Source: Flavobacterium sp. 123 (GTDB lineage Bacteria; Bacteroidota; Bacteroidia; Flavobacteriales; Flavobacteriaceae). Taken from it: a DNA stretch of 64,000 nucleotides. The notes below the pieces were generated by a model that saw only the letters and a program-made list of their open reading frames with translations, searched no databases and was not told the DNA's origin. Shown here one piece after another: positions 30,232 through 39,021 of the stretch; position 1 is the first letter of the stretch; every line of letters starts with the position of its first letter. The stretch covers positions 1,944,501-2,008,500 of the forward strand of contig NZ_RBXD01000001.1 in NCBI RefSeq assembly GCF_003634825.1. Direction: 5' to 3'. A program made the translations under genes and the position numbers.

Positions 30232-31146
30232 ATGCTGAAGTTAAATATAAAGAATGAAACATCACGATTGCGAGCAGTTGTTTTAGGTTCTGCAGTTAGC
30301 AATGGGCCTACTCCTAATGTTGAAGATGCTTATGATCCAAAATCTTTAGAGCATATACTTGCCGGTACATATCCTATTGAAGCAGATATGGTAGTAGAGA
30401 TGGAAGCATTTAATAAAGTGCTTCAGAAATATGATGTTACGGTTTTTCGTCCTGAACTAATTGAAAACTACAATCAGATTTTCACTAGAGATATTGGCTT
30501 TGTTATAGATGATATTTTTATTAAGTCGAATATTTTACCAGATAGGGAACGAGAGTTAGATGCTATCCAATATATAATTGACCAAATTAATCCTAAAAAA
30601 GTAGTGCGCCCTCCTGAAGAAGTTCATATAGAAGGAGGTGACGTGATGTTGTGGAATAACTATATTTTAGTGGGAACGTATAAAGGGAGTGACTATAAAG
30701 ATTATATTACAGCAAGAACAAATTGGCAAGGTGTTGAATACCTTAGAAAATTATTTCCAAATAAAATTGTCAAAGAATTTGACTTGGTTAAATCAAAAAT
30801 AGAGGCTCGTGATAATGCGCTACATTTAGATTGTTGTTTTCAGCCAGTAGGTGAGAATAAAGGAATTATTTATAAAAGAGGATTTCGAGAAGAAGCTGAT
30901 TATTTGTTTCTAGTAGATCTTTTTGGTAAAGAAAATCTGTTTCATATCCGAAGAAAAGAAATGTATCACATGAATTCAAATGTTTTTTCGATAGCGCCTA
31001 ATGTAGTAGTTTCGGAGAAGAATTTTACTCGACTAAACAATTGGCTTCGTGAAAATGGTTTTACAGTTGAAGAAATTCCATACGCAGAAATAGCTAAACA
31101 AGAAGGTTTATTGCGTTGTTCTACATTACCATTAATAAGAGATTAA
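30232..31146 (+). CDS. Dimethylarginine dimethylaminohydrolase-like amidinohydrolase
   Basis: The 304-residue product belongs to the guanidino-group-modifying (pentein-fold) family. It shows the acidic motif HIEGGDVMLW near residue 130, the catalytic histidine in NALHLDCCF, and the catalytic cysteine near the C-terminus in LLRCSTLPL. Members hydrolyse arginine or methylated arginines to citrulline, or transfer the amidino group. The best guess is a DDAH/arginine-hydrolase activity. A second member of the superfamily (ctlX) follows 77 bases downstream. The substrate cannot be set from sequence alone. Confidence 0.8.
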   Translation: MLKLNIKNETSRLRAVVLGSAVSNGPTPNVEDAYDPKSLEHILAGTYPIEADMVVEMEAFNKVLQKYDVTVFRPELIENYNQIFTRDIGFVIDDIFIKSNILPDRERELDAIQYIIDQINPKKVVRPPEEVHIEGGDVMLWNNYILVGTYKGSDYKDYITARTNWQGVEYLRKLFPNKIVKEFDLVKSKIEARDNALHLDCCFQPVGENKGIIYKRGFREEADYLFLVDLFGKENLFHIRRKEMYHMNSNVFSIAPNVVVSEKNFTRLNNWLRENGFTVEEIPYAEIAKQEGLLRCSTLPLIRD

Positions 31147-31163
31147 AAACTTGTTTAAGGTTT

Positions 31164-31194
31164 AAAGTTTAATGTTTTCAAAATATTAAACTTT
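31164..31194 (+). repeat. Inverted repeat between the two amidinohydrolase genes
   Basis: AAAGTTTAAT and ATTAAACTTT are perfect ten-base arms with an eleven-base loop. Flanking GTTTAAAG-like and CTTTAAAC sequences extend the symmetry. It is pure AT apart from single G/C bases and has no strong T run, so it is a weak terminator at best. Confidence 0.4.
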
Positions 31195-31223
31195 GAATTT
31201 TTAAGCTTTAAACTAAAAATTAT

Positions 31224-32159
31224 ATGAAACAAACTACTAATTCCATATTGATGATTCGCCCTGTAGCGTTTCGTATGAATGAGCAAACGGCTGTAAATAA
31301 TTATTATCAAAAAGTTCTTGATGGTCTTTCGCCGTCAACGGTAAATGATAAGGCGCAACAGGAATTTGATGCCTTTGTTCAAAAATTAAGACTTGTTGGG
31401 GTTGATGTAACAGTTGTTGATGATATTCTAAATCCAGATACGCCAGATAGTATTTTTCCAAATAATTGGATTTCTTTTCATGAAAATGGAGATGTAGCTT
31501 TATATCCTATGTTTGCTGAAAATCGTCGTTTAGAACGTAGAGAAGATATTTTGGATATCCTGGAAGAAAAAGGATTCGTAATCAATAATATAATGGATTA
31601 TACATCGGCTGAGGAAGACGGCTTTTTCTTGGAAGGTACAGGAAGTTTAGTTTTAGACCGTGAAAATGGGAAAGCGTATTGTGCTTTGTCTCCAAGAGCG
31701 GATGAGGAATTATTTATAGAGTTTTGTGAAGATTTTGAATTTACACCAGTTATTTTCGAAGCATTTCAAACGGTTGGTAAAGAGCGAAAGCTGATTTATC
31801 ATACTAATGTAATGATGTGTCTTGCAGAAACTTTTGCTGTGATTTGTGCGGATTGTATTGACGATAAAAAAGAACGCAAAATGGTACTGGAAAGTTTGAG
31901 AGGAGATGAAAAGGAAGTAATTCTGATTACGGAGGACCAAGTGAATAATTTTGCAGGAAATATGCTTGAAGTTAAGGGAACTGATGATAGACGATATTTA
32001 GTCATGAGCGCATCAGCTCACCAAAGCTTAACTAAAAAACAAATAGCACAACTTGAAGAACATGTAACAATTTTGAGTTCTAGTTTAGATACTATTGAAG
32101 CATGTGGCGGAGGAAGTGCCAGGTGTATGATGGCAGAAATTTTCTTGCCAAGAGAATAA
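31224..32159 (+). CDS. ctlX: Citrulline utilization hydrolase CtlX
   Basis: The 311-residue product matches the CtlX group: an N-terminal ILMIRPVAFRMNEQTAVNNYYQ, SIFPNNWISFHENG, and the acidic EEDGFFLEGTGSLVLDR. The catalytic histidine is in LIYHTNVMMCLA and the catalytic cysteine in ACGGGSARCMMAEIFLP. CtlX is linked to citrulline catabolism and is often found beside ornithine aminotransferase in Flavobacteriia. Here its neighbour is instead another guanidine-group hydrolase. A strong terminator follows. Confidence 0.88.
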   Translation: MKQTTNSILMIRPVAFRMNEQTAVNNYYQKVLDGLSPSTVNDKAQQEFDAFVQKLRLVGVDVTVVDDILNPDTPDSIFPNNWISFHENGDVALYPMFAENRRLERREDILDILEEKGFVINNIMDYTSAEEDGFFLEGTGSLVLDRENGKAYCALSPRADEELFIEFCEDFEFTPVIFEAFQTVGKERKLIYHTNVMMCLAETFAVICADCIDDKKERKMVLESLRGDEKEVILITEDQVNNFAGNMLEVKGTDDRRYLVMSASAHQSLTKKQIAQLEEHVTILSSSLDTIEACGGGSARCMMAEIFLPRE

Positions 32160-32196
32160 AAAAATAGCCCTGATATTTTCAGGGCTATTTTTTTTG
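32157..32196. terminator. Bidirectional terminator between ctlX and marC
   Basis: AATAGCCCTGA and TCAGGGCTATT form a perfect eleven-pair stem with a four-base loop. A and T runs flank it on both sides and it sits between convergent genes, so it can end both transcripts. Confidence 0.92.
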
Positions 32197-32203
32197 CCTA
32201 AAA

Positions 32204-32833
32204 TTAAAGTAAATTTCCTTTGATAATATTTATCATTGCACTCACGATATATTGAATTCCAATTGCAATTACAATGAAACCAATAATTCTTGAAATGGCT
32301 ACAATTCCGGATGCACCAAGTATTTTAGCGAGATAATGAGCACTTTTTAAAATAGCAAAAATAGCAAGTGCAATAGAAAAAATTGCTAAAGAAGAAATGA
32401 TGATTTCAGAAGTAGAATGGTGTTCTTGATAAAATGCTATTAATAATGAAATAGATCCTGGTCCTGCAAGCATAGGAATCGCCAAAGGAGTTAAGGCAAT
32501 GTCATTCCTTTTTTGAGCATCAGTTTCAATTTTCTTGTTGATACCTCTTTTTTTGTTAAACTTACCCGAAAGTAATGAAAATCCTGAGCTTACAATTATA
32601 ATTCCTCCTGCAATTCGTAATGCATCAATGCTGATTCCAAAAAAAGTCAAAACATATTGTCCAATAAAAAAAGAAACAATTAGAATAATAAAAACATTGA
32701 CAGCTGTCCATAATGAAATTCTAGAGCGCTCTTTTTTAGAGTCCTCATGCGTTAATCCTACAAAAATAGGAACGGTTCCAATAGGATTTAGTACTGAAAA
32801 TAAAGCAGCAAATAAATAGATAAAAAGATCCAT
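32204..32833 (-). CDS. MarC family integral membrane protein
   Basis: The 209-residue product has six hydrophobic segments. It shows the MarC/NAAT signatures LFSVLNPIGTVPIF (about 11-24) and LTPLAIPMLAGPGSISLLI (about 114-132). The family is widespread; its name comes from an E. coli gene once thought to act in multidrug resistance, a role later questioned. Transport of amino acids has been reported for an archaeal member. The function here is unknown beyond membrane location. Confidence 0.9.
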   Translation of the reverse strand: MDLFIYLFAALFSVLNPIGTVPIFVGLTHEDSKKERSRISLWTAVNVFIILIVSFFIGQYVLTFFGISIDALRIAGGIIIVSSGFSLLSGKFNKKRGINKKIETDAQKRNDIALTPLAIPMLAGPGSISLLIAFYQEHHSTSEIIISSLAIFSIALAIFAILKSAHYLAKILGASGIVAISRIIGFIVIAIGIQYIVSAMINIIKGNLL

Positions 32834-32959
32834 GTTCTCTTGTTTTGGGTGTAAAAGTACTCTTTTTTTAAAACTAAAAAGGCTTTTATTGTTAGGATAC
32901 TGTTTTGTTTAGCACAAGAACTAAAAGGTAAAATAGCGAAACTTTTCTCTCTTTTTGAT

Positions 32960-32967
32960 TACTTTTG
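32960..32967 (+). promoter_or_regulatory. Candidate -7 element for the CoA-binding protein gene
   Basis: TActTTTG lies 18 bases before the start codon at 32986. No good -33 box was seen, so this rests on the -7 form and the position alone. Confidence 0.45.
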
Positions 32968-32985
32968 CAAAATATAATTTAGAAT

Positions 32986-33351
32986 ATGAAAAATAAAAAG
33001 ACCTTAGTTCTTGGAGCATCCACAAAACCAGATAGATATGCTTTTAAAGCAATTAATATGTTGGTAGAGAAAGGACATTCGGTTCTTGCCTTAGGACAAA
33101 ATGCTGGCGAAGTAGCTGGTATAAAAATTCAAACTAAAGCCATTCCGTTAAAAAACATTGATACTGTTACACTTTACTTAAACCCTGCACGCCAGCGTGA
33201 CTATTACAATTACATCGTTGAAGCAAGACCAAAACGTGTAATTTTTAATCCAGGAACCGAAAATCCTGAGTTTTATCAATTGTTGGATTTAAATAATATC
33301 AAAGCAGAAATAGCTTGTACATTAGTTTTATTGGCTACAAACCAATATTAA
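32986..33351 (+). CDS. CoA-binding domain protein
   Basis: The 121-residue product is a single Rossmann-type CoA_binding_2 domain. It has TLVLGASTKPDRYAFKAINM at the start, VTLYLNPARQ in the middle, and RVIFNPGTENPEF near residues 86-98. Small stand-alone proteins of this type are common in bacteria and bind CoA in known structures, but no reaction is assigned. Neighbours give no help, as it is divergent from marC and convergent with the symporter. Confidence 0.85.
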   Translation: MKNKKTLVLGASTKPDRYAFKAINMLVEKGHSVLALGQNAGEVAGIKIQTKAIPLKNIDTVTLYLNPARQRDYYNYIVEARPKRVIFNPGTENPEFYQLLDLNNIKAEIACTLVLLATNQY

Positions 33352-33378
33352 TTTTTGTGCATAGGTAATTCTAAGTTT

Positions 33379-33410
33379 CTTTTTCTTGTTTAAAAAGAGA
33401 AGAAAAAGGG
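33379..33410. terminator. Possible terminator between convergent genes
   Basis: CTTTTTCTT and AAGAAAAAG are perfect nine-base arms with a twelve-base loop. The stem has only two G-C pairs, but it lies between convergent stop codons and is T/A rich on both sides. Confidence 0.4.
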
Positions 33411-33430
33411 ATTGTTTTAATCTGCTTAAT

Positions 33431-34939
33431 TTAAAATCGTGTTTCCTTTATGGCAGGTTTACTAATTAATAGTAATCCTAAAAATGTGATAAAGGCATTT
33501 ACGATAATCAATTCGTTGTCAAACACATATCCGAAGAAAAGTGTTTTTGAATTTTCGCTTACAAAGTAAGTCAGCGCTGGAGCTATAAAGCAAATTATAG
33601 GGACTAATTTGTCTTTAACGGTTTTGGTTTTTACAAATAGGCCAAAACAATACAAGCCTAAAAGTGGTCCGTAGGTGTATGATGCAACTCTAAAAATCAT
33701 TCCAACGACAGAGCTGTCATTTATTGAATTAAAAAAAACAATCACGAGAAACATTAAAAATGAAAATCCAATATGAACAAGATGTCTCGTTCTTATTACA
33801 TTTGGTTTATTTAGATTTTCAGCTTTATCCATACCTAGAAAGTCAACGCAAAACGATGTTGTAAGTGCCGTTAAAGCGGAATCTGTTGTAGCAAAAGTTG
33901 CCGCTGTTAGTCCTAATAGAAAAACGATAGAAGGAATAATAGTCAAATGATGAAAGGCTATTTCAGGGAAAAGCAAATCGGTTCTTGGCTTTCCAGAAAC
34001 TAAATCTAGCGGAACTTCAATACCGTTTTGATTCGCATAAATATAAAGCAAAGCACCAACACTTAGAAAAAAGATGTTGATAAAAACAAATATACCTGTA
34101 AAGGTGAACATGTTTTTTTGGGCTTCGCCAATAGTTGCACAGCTTAGGTTTTTTTGCATTAAATCTTGATCTAATCCTACCATAGCTATAGTCACGAAAA
34201 TTCCACCCAGAATTTGCTTAACAAAATGAAATTTGCTAGAAACGAAATCTTCAAAGAAAAATACTTTAGAATAATTGCTGGTTTTTACTTTTTCAAAAGC
34301 CTCAAAAATATTTAAATGTAGACTATCACAAATGAAATAAATAGTCAAAAAAACGGAAGAAACTAAGAAGAAAGTTTGTAATGTGTCTGTAATGATGATG
34401 GTTTTTAAACCACCTTTATACGTATAGGCAAATATCAAAGCTAATGATATTAAAACAGTAACTGCAAACGGAATTCCGTAATGATCAAATACAAAGCGTT
34501 GTAAAACTATCACCACTAGGTAGAGCCTGAATGAGGAACCGATAGTTCTGCTTATTAAGAAAATGGTTGCGGCAGTTTTATAGGAATACATTCCTAATCG
34601 GTGTTCGATATATCCGTATATTGAGGTTAGGTTCATTCTGTAATAGAGGGGCAATAATTTTTTAGCAATAATTATAAACCCAATCGCATTTCCTAATACA
34701 AATTGAAAATACTTGAATTGTTCTCCTGTTGGTGCTCCTACTTCTCCTGGGACAGATATGAAAGTTACGCCAGAAAGTGCTGTTCCAATCATTCCAAAAG
34801 CAACTAAATACCATTTGGAATTTTTATTCGCTTTAAAAAAGGCATCGTTTCCACTGTTTTTGTTACTTACAAAATGAGAAATGAGAAATAAAATTCCAAA
34901 GTAAATTATGATGAGTGATAGAATAGCAAATGGAGTCAT
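33431..34939 (-). CDS. Sodium:solute symporter family protein
   Basis: The 502-residue product has about thirteen membrane helices in the SSS (LeuT-fold) arrangement. Family text includes GMIGTALSGVTFISVPGEVG (about 50-69), IYGYIEHRLGMYSYKTAA, and a late GLTAATFATTDSALTALTTS, where Na+-coordinating serine/threonine residues lie in relatives. It uses the sodium gradient to import a small organic solute. The substrate (proline, sugar, sialic acid, nucleoside or other) cannot be chosen. It is divergent from recR across an unusual palindrome. Confidence 0.9.
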   Translation of the reverse strand: MTPFAILSLIIIYFGILFLISHFVSNKNSGNDAFFKANKNSKWYLVAFGMIGTALSGVTFISVPGEVGAPTGEQFKYFQFVLGNAIGFIIIAKKLLPLYYRMNLTSIYGYIEHRLGMYSYKTAATIFLISRTIGSSFRLYLVVIVLQRFVFDHYGIPFAVTVLISLALIFAYTYKGGLKTIIITDTLQTFFLVSSVFLTIYFICDSLHLNIFEAFEKVKTSNYSKVFFFEDFVSSKFHFVKQILGGIFVTIAMVGLDQDLMQKNLSCATIGEAQKNMFTFTGIFVFINIFFLSVGALLYIYANQNGIEVPLDLVSGKPRTDLLFPEIAFHHLTIIPSIVFLLGLTAATFATTDSALTALTTSFCVDFLGMDKAENLNKPNVIRTRHLVHIGFSFLMFLVIVFFNSINDSSVVGMIFRVASYTYGPLLGLYCFGLFVKTKTVKDKLVPIICFIAPALTYFVSENSKTLFFGYVFDNELIIVNAFITFLGLLLISKPAIKETRF

Positions 34940-35000
34940 TTTTTATAAAAATTATTTTCGCCAAATTACATAAATAATCTTCAATTTTTCAAATTATCTA

Positions 35001-35016
35001 TCCCGAACGTTCGGGA
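35001..35016. promoter_or_regulatory. Perfect 16-base palindrome between symporter and recR
   Basis: TCCCGAACGTTCGGGA reads the same on both strands. It is far more GC-rich than its surroundings and lies in the 99-base gap between two divergent start codons, ending ten bases before the recR -7 box. It could be an operator for a dimeric regulator or a loop-free relic of a repeat element. Confidence 0.5.
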
Positions 35017-35025
35017 CAAATTGAC

Positions 35026-35033
35026 TACTTTTG
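35026..35033 (+). promoter_or_regulatory. Candidate -7 element for recR
   Basis: TActTTTG ends five bases before the ATG at 35039, so the transcript would start at or near the start codon. The expected -33 position falls within the palindrome at 35001-35016 instead of a TTTG. Confidence 0.5.
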
Positions 35034-35038
35034 CAACT

Positions 35039-35659
35039 ATGGAATTTTCTTCAAAATTAATTGAAAAAGCAGTAAACGAAATGTCACAGCTACCAGGGAT
35101 TGGTAAGCGAACGGCTTTGCGTTTAGTTTTGCATTTATTGAAACAGCCAAAAGAACAAACTGGTTTTCTTTCGCAAGCATTAGTAAGTATGCGTGAAGAT
35201 ATTAAATATTGTAACAGTTGTCATAATATTTCGGATAGTATTTTGTGTGAAATTTGTGCCAATGCAAGTAGGAATCATCAGATTGTTTGTGTTGTTGAGG
35301 ATATACGTGACGTAATGGCTATTGAAAACACGGGTCAGTTTAGGGGTATTTATCATGTTTTGGGAGGGAAAATTTCTCCTATTGACGGCGTTGGCCCAAG
35401 TCAATTAAATATTGTTTCCTTAGTTGAGAAAGTAAAGTTAGGTAATGTGAGTGAAATAATATTTGCTTTGAGTTCTACTATGGAAGGAGATACCACAAAT
35501 TTTTATATTTACAAACAGATTGCAGATTGCAAGGTTGTAATATCTACAATTGCTAGAGGAATATCTGTGGGTGATGAACTTGAGTATGCAGATGAAGTCA
35601 CCTTAGGAAGAAGTATTTTACATAGGGTTCCTTTTGAAAAGTCTTTTAAAAATAATTAA
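35039..35659 (+). CDS. recR: Recombination mediator protein RecR
   Basis: The start at 35039 gives 206 residues ([20 protein letters not shown]). An in-frame TTG at 35021 would lie within the promoter box and was rejected. Visible parts are the helix-hairpin-helix region [15 protein letters not shown], a four-cysteine zinc finger ([16 protein letters not shown], about 57-72), and a Toprim domain with [12 protein letters not shown]. RecR works with RecO and RecF to load RecA on gapped DNA. Confidence 0.97.
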   Translation: MEFSSKLIEKAVNEMSQLPGIGKRTALRLVLHLLKQPKEQTGFLSQALVSMREDIKYCNSCHNISDSILCEICANASRNHQIVCVVEDIRDVMAIENTGQFRGIYHVLGGKISPIDGVGPSQLNIVSLVEKVKLGNVSEIIFALSSTMEGDTTNFYIYKQIADCKVVISTIARGISVGDELEYADEVTLGRSILHRVPFEKSFKNN

Positions 35660-35704
35660 ATCATTTAATGAATAGCGATGCTTTTTAAATCGTAAATGAA
35701 AAGC

Positions 35705-35712
35705 TATATTTG
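35705..35712 (+). promoter_or_regulatory. Candidate promoter of the polysaccharide export operon
   Basis: TAtaTTTG lies 17 bases before the first gene of the locus (35730). The upstream position has TTTTT rather than TTTG. Confidence 0.5.
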
Positions 35713-35729
35713 TTTCTAAAAATTATATA

Positions 35730-36518
35730 ATGAGCAAATCTATACTCTGTTTGTCCCTAATTATCAGTTTGTTATTCTCCTCTTGTATTCCTACTCAAGA
35801 TTTAATTTATCTTCAGAATAAGAACGGTAGTGCAGAAGTTGCAATTGCCGAAGTAGAATCTAAACCATACAGACTTCAAACTAATGATGTTTTGAGCATT
35901 ACCTTGAAGGCAATTGACCCTAAATTAGTGGCTATTTTTAATCCATCTACTAAAATTGATGGGGTGTCAAAATCAGAAACAGACTTGTATTTTGATGGAT
36001 TTACAGTAGATGATCATGGAAATATACGAATCCCAATTTTAGGAGAAATTAACGTTATAGGATATACACTTGAAGAAGTGAGGGTTAGAATTGAAAAACA
36101 ATTATTAGCAGAATATTTTAACAAAGAAGCTAATATTTTTGTTACAGTTAAATTGGCCGGATTTAGATATACAATCAATGGTGAAGTAGGAAGCCCAGGA
36201 ACAAAAACATTGTTTCAAGAGCGTATAAATGTCATGGAAGCTATTGCTAATTCTGGGGATATTACTATAACGGGAAATAGAAAAGCAGTGACGATTATGA
36301 GAAAATCTCCAACAGGAATTCAAATGCATGATTTAGATCTTACTGATATTAATGTGATGCAATCTCCATATTATTATTTGCAGCCTAATGATTTTATCTA
36401 TGTAAAGCCACTGAAACAAAAAACGTGGGGAACAGGGAAAACAGGATTAGAGTCTTTAGGGACTATTATTACACTTCTGTCTTTGGCTACAACTACTTTT
36501 CTATTGTTGAAAAATTAA
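35730..36518 (+). CDS. Outer-membrane polysaccharide export lipoprotein, Wza/OPX type
   Basis: The 262-residue product has a lipoprotein signal peptide with LFSSC (Cys19). A polysaccharide export domain follows at about 45-130 (QTNDVLSITLKAIDPK, then DGFTVDDHGNIRIPILGEIN), and an SLBB-type domain at about 140-200 (GEVGSPGTKTLFQERINVME). A C-terminal hydrophobic helix (LGTIITLLSLATTTFLLL) ends it. OPX proteins form the outer-membrane exit for capsule or exopolysaccharide. The Wzc-type kinase follows 13 bases later, the usual partner. Confidence 0.92.
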   Translation: MSKSILCLSLIISLLFSSCIPTQDLIYLQNKNGSAEVAIAEVESKPYRLQTNDVLSITLKAIDPKLVAIFNPSTKIDGVSKSETDLYFDGFTVDDHGNIRIPILGEINVIGYTLEEVRVRIEKQLLAEYFNKEANIFVTVKLAGFRYTINGEVGSPGTKTLFQERINVMEAIANSGDITITGNRKAVTIMRKSPTGIQMHDLDLTDINVMQSPYYYLQPNDFIYVKPLKQKTWGTGKTGLESLGTIITLLSLATTTFLLLKN

Positions 36519-36531
36519 AATAGAGTTCGAA

Positions 36532-38991
36532 ATGTTAGATATAAAAGATTTTTCGGTTTTTGAAAACCAAGCTAGTTTCGACTTTAAAGGATTTTTAATT
36601 AAAATTGGAAGCTATTGGAAATGGTTTTTGGTGAGTTTAATTATAACATTCACAATTGCCTATCAAGTAAATATTAGGAAAGAAAAAATCTATTCCGTAG
36701 AAACTGTTGTTGCTGTAAAAGAAGAAACAAATCCATTATTTACATCAAATACTAGTTTGACTTTTAATTGGGGAGGTACTTCAGATCAGGTCCAGACTAT
36801 TTCAACTACATTACAATCTAGGTCGCACAATGAACTTGTTGTCGATAAATTGCAGTATTACATTAGTTATTTAGCACAAGGTGAATATAATCTTGTAGAT
36901 GCTTATGGAGTAGTTCCGTTTTATGTAAATATTGATAAAACTAAAGGCCAATTATCTGGAAATCTCATAGGAATTAAATTTTTGAGTGAAAACGAATATG
37001 AAATTAGAATCCCATTTGAGAATAATGCGGCTTCCCTGATTACTTATTCCACAAATTCATATAGTACAACTGCCGTTGAAAAGGGTGATTTTGTAAAGAG
37101 ATACAAAGTAGGAGAGCAGGTTTCGTTACCCTTTTTGAATTGGAAATTACAAATAAAAGACAATCCTGGATTATATAAAGGCAACGAATATTTTGTACAA
37201 TTCAACGATTTTGATGGAACCGTATCTGCTTACAAAGGAGTCGATATTAAAACAGATGATAAAGGAGGTTCAATTATTACCTTAAGTATGCAGGGCACAA
37301 ATAAAGCTCGAATGGTTGAATATTTAAATTCGACTGTGAAAATGCTTATAAAAAGACAATTGGACAGTAAAAACCAATTTGCCACCAATACTATTTCTTT
37401 TATAGATAGTACATTGGTTTCAATGGAATCTCAATTGAAGGAAACTGGGAATGAGTTGAAGTCTTTTAGAAAAGATAAAAACATTTATGATATAGAGGAA
37501 GGTGGCGCTAAGTTTTCGGAGAAAATACTTGATTTTGATGTTGCAAGAGATGAAATAACCCGAAAAATCACCTATTATAATTCCTTAAAAGCCTACTTAA
37601 AAAACAGTGTTGATTATGCTAAACTTCCAGCTCCATCAGTTGCGGGAATTGAAGATCCAAATATTGTTGTTAATGTTTCTAAATTAATTTCTCTTTCTAC
37701 GCAAAGATCAGAAATGGCTTATGCTGTTAAAAGTGAAAAGTTGTTTAAAGATTTTGACAATCAAATGATGGCTGTTAAGAATGTATTGCTAGAGAATATT
37801 TCGGCAGCCAAGTCTTCTTTGCAATATGATTTAGCAAAAATAAATAGTAAAATTAGTGAAACTGAAAGTACGATAAAACAACTCCCAGAAGATCAACAAG
37901 AGTTGATTAAAATCAAAAGGAAGTATGATTTAAGTGATAATATTTATAGCACATTTCTTCAAAAAAGAAGTGAGGCAGATATTGTAAAAGCGGCAAATTT
38001 ATCGGATGTTCATTTTATAGATCCAGCCAAAGATGTTGGCGGAGGATTAATAGGACCAAAAACTTCGGTGAATTATGTATTGGCGCTTTTTATGGGAATT
38101 TTAATTCCACTATTATTTGTTTTTGGAATTTTCTTCGTGAATAATGCAATTCAAAACACAGATGATATTGGTAAATTAACTCAGATTCCTTTGATTGGAG
38201 TAGTTGGGATTAGTAAGGATCACACAAATTTGGCGGTGTTTGATAAACCTAAATCTGCTTTATCAGAATCCTTTAGAGCGATTCGTTCTTCCTTACAGTT
38301 TTTATACAAAAAACAATCGGGAGCAGGATCTAAAACACTTATGATAACTTCTTCAGTCAGTGGAGAAGGTAAAACATTTTGTTCTATAAATATTGCAACC
38401 ATATTTGCTTTAAGCGAAAAAAAGACAGTTATTGTTGGTTTGGATTTACGAAAACCAAGATTGTTTGATGAATTTAATTTAGTTAATGAAGTTGGTGTTG
38501 TGAACTATTTAATCAAACAAAAAACAGTTGATGAAATTGTAAATCATACTCAAGTGCCTTATTTAGACGTTATTCTTTCAGGTCCAATACCACCAAATCC
38601 AGCCGAAATGATTCTGAGTGATGGAATGAAGGAGTTGATTGAAGAACTTAAATTGAAATATGATTATATTATTTTAGATACTCCGCCAGTAGGTTTGGTC
38701 TCTGATGCTTTAGAATTAGCTCAATATTGTGATGTTACCTTATACGTTGTAAGGCAGAATTTTACAAAAAAGGATATGATTACACTATTAAATAATAGAG
38801 TGAAACGTGGAGAGCTTGACAATACGAGTATTATTTTGAATGGTTTTGAAAACAAAGCTAAGTATGGTACTGGCTACGGTTATGGCTACGGTTACGGTTA
38901 TGGAAGCGGAACTTATTCAAATGGATATCATGATGAAGAACGAAAAAAAAATAGTATCAAGAATAGAATTCAAAAGTGGTTCAAAAAGTAA
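36532..38991 (+). CDS. Polysaccharide copolymerase and tyrosine autokinase, Wzc type
   Basis: The 819-residue product has an N-terminal Wzz domain with membrane helix (WFLVSLIITFTIAYQV, near 34-49) and a long periplasmic coiled-coil region. A second helix lies near 518-540 (LALFMGILIPLLFVFGIFFV). The cytosolic BY-kinase has Walker A (VSGEGKTFCSINIA, about 607-620), Walker A' (VGLDLRKPR) and Walker B (YIILDTPPVG). The C-terminus has the tyrosine cluster YGYGYGYGYGSGTYSNGY that should be autophosphorylated. It controls chain length and export with the OPX protein before it. No cognate phosphatase gene was found in the window. Confidence 0.94.
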   Translation: MLDIKDFSVFENQASFDFKGFLIKIGSYWKWFLVSLIITFTIAYQVNIRKEKIYSVETVVAVKEETNPLFTSNTSLTFNWGGTSDQVQTISTTLQSRSHNELVVDKLQYYISYLAQGEYNLVDAYGVVPFYVNIDKTKGQLSGNLIGIKFLSENEYEIRIPFENNAASLITYSTNSYSTTAVEKGDFVKRYKVGEQVSLPFLNWKLQIKDNPGLYKGNEYFVQFNDFDGTVSAYKGVDIKTDDKGGSIITLSMQGTNKARMVEYLNSTVKMLIKRQLDSKNQFATNTISFIDSTLVSMESQLKETGNELKSFRKDKNIYDIEEGGAKFSEKILDFDVARDEITRKITYYNSLKAYLKNSVDYAKLPAPSVAGIEDPNIVVNVSKLISLSTQRSEMAYAVKSEKLFKDFDNQMMAVKNVLLENISAAKSSLQYDLAKINSKISETESTIKQLPEDQQELIKIKRKYDLSDNIYSTFLQKRSEADIVKAANLSDVHFIDPAKDVGGGLIGPKTSVNYVLALFMGILIPLLFVFGIFFVNNAIQNTDDIGKLTQIPLIGVVGISKDHTNLAVFDKPKSALSESFRAIRSSLQFLYKKQSGAGSKTLMITSSVSGEGKTFCSINIATIFALSEKKTVIVGLDLRKPRLFDEFNLVNEVGVVNYLIKQKTVDEIVNHTQVPYLDVILSGPIPPNPAEMILSDGMKELIEELKLKYDYIILDTPPVGLVSDALELAQYCDVTLYVVRQNFTKKDMITLLNNRVKRGELDNTSIILNGFENKAKYGTGYGYGYGYGYGSGTYSNGYHDEERKKNSIKNRIQKWFKK

Positions 38992-39021
38992 ATCCTTTGC
39001 TGGATTTTTTAAAATTAAATA

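Noticed and set aside
35021..35038. TTG start for RecR
   Set aside because: The six extra codons overlap the candidate -7 box, and RecR normally starts close to [13 protein letters not shown] text.
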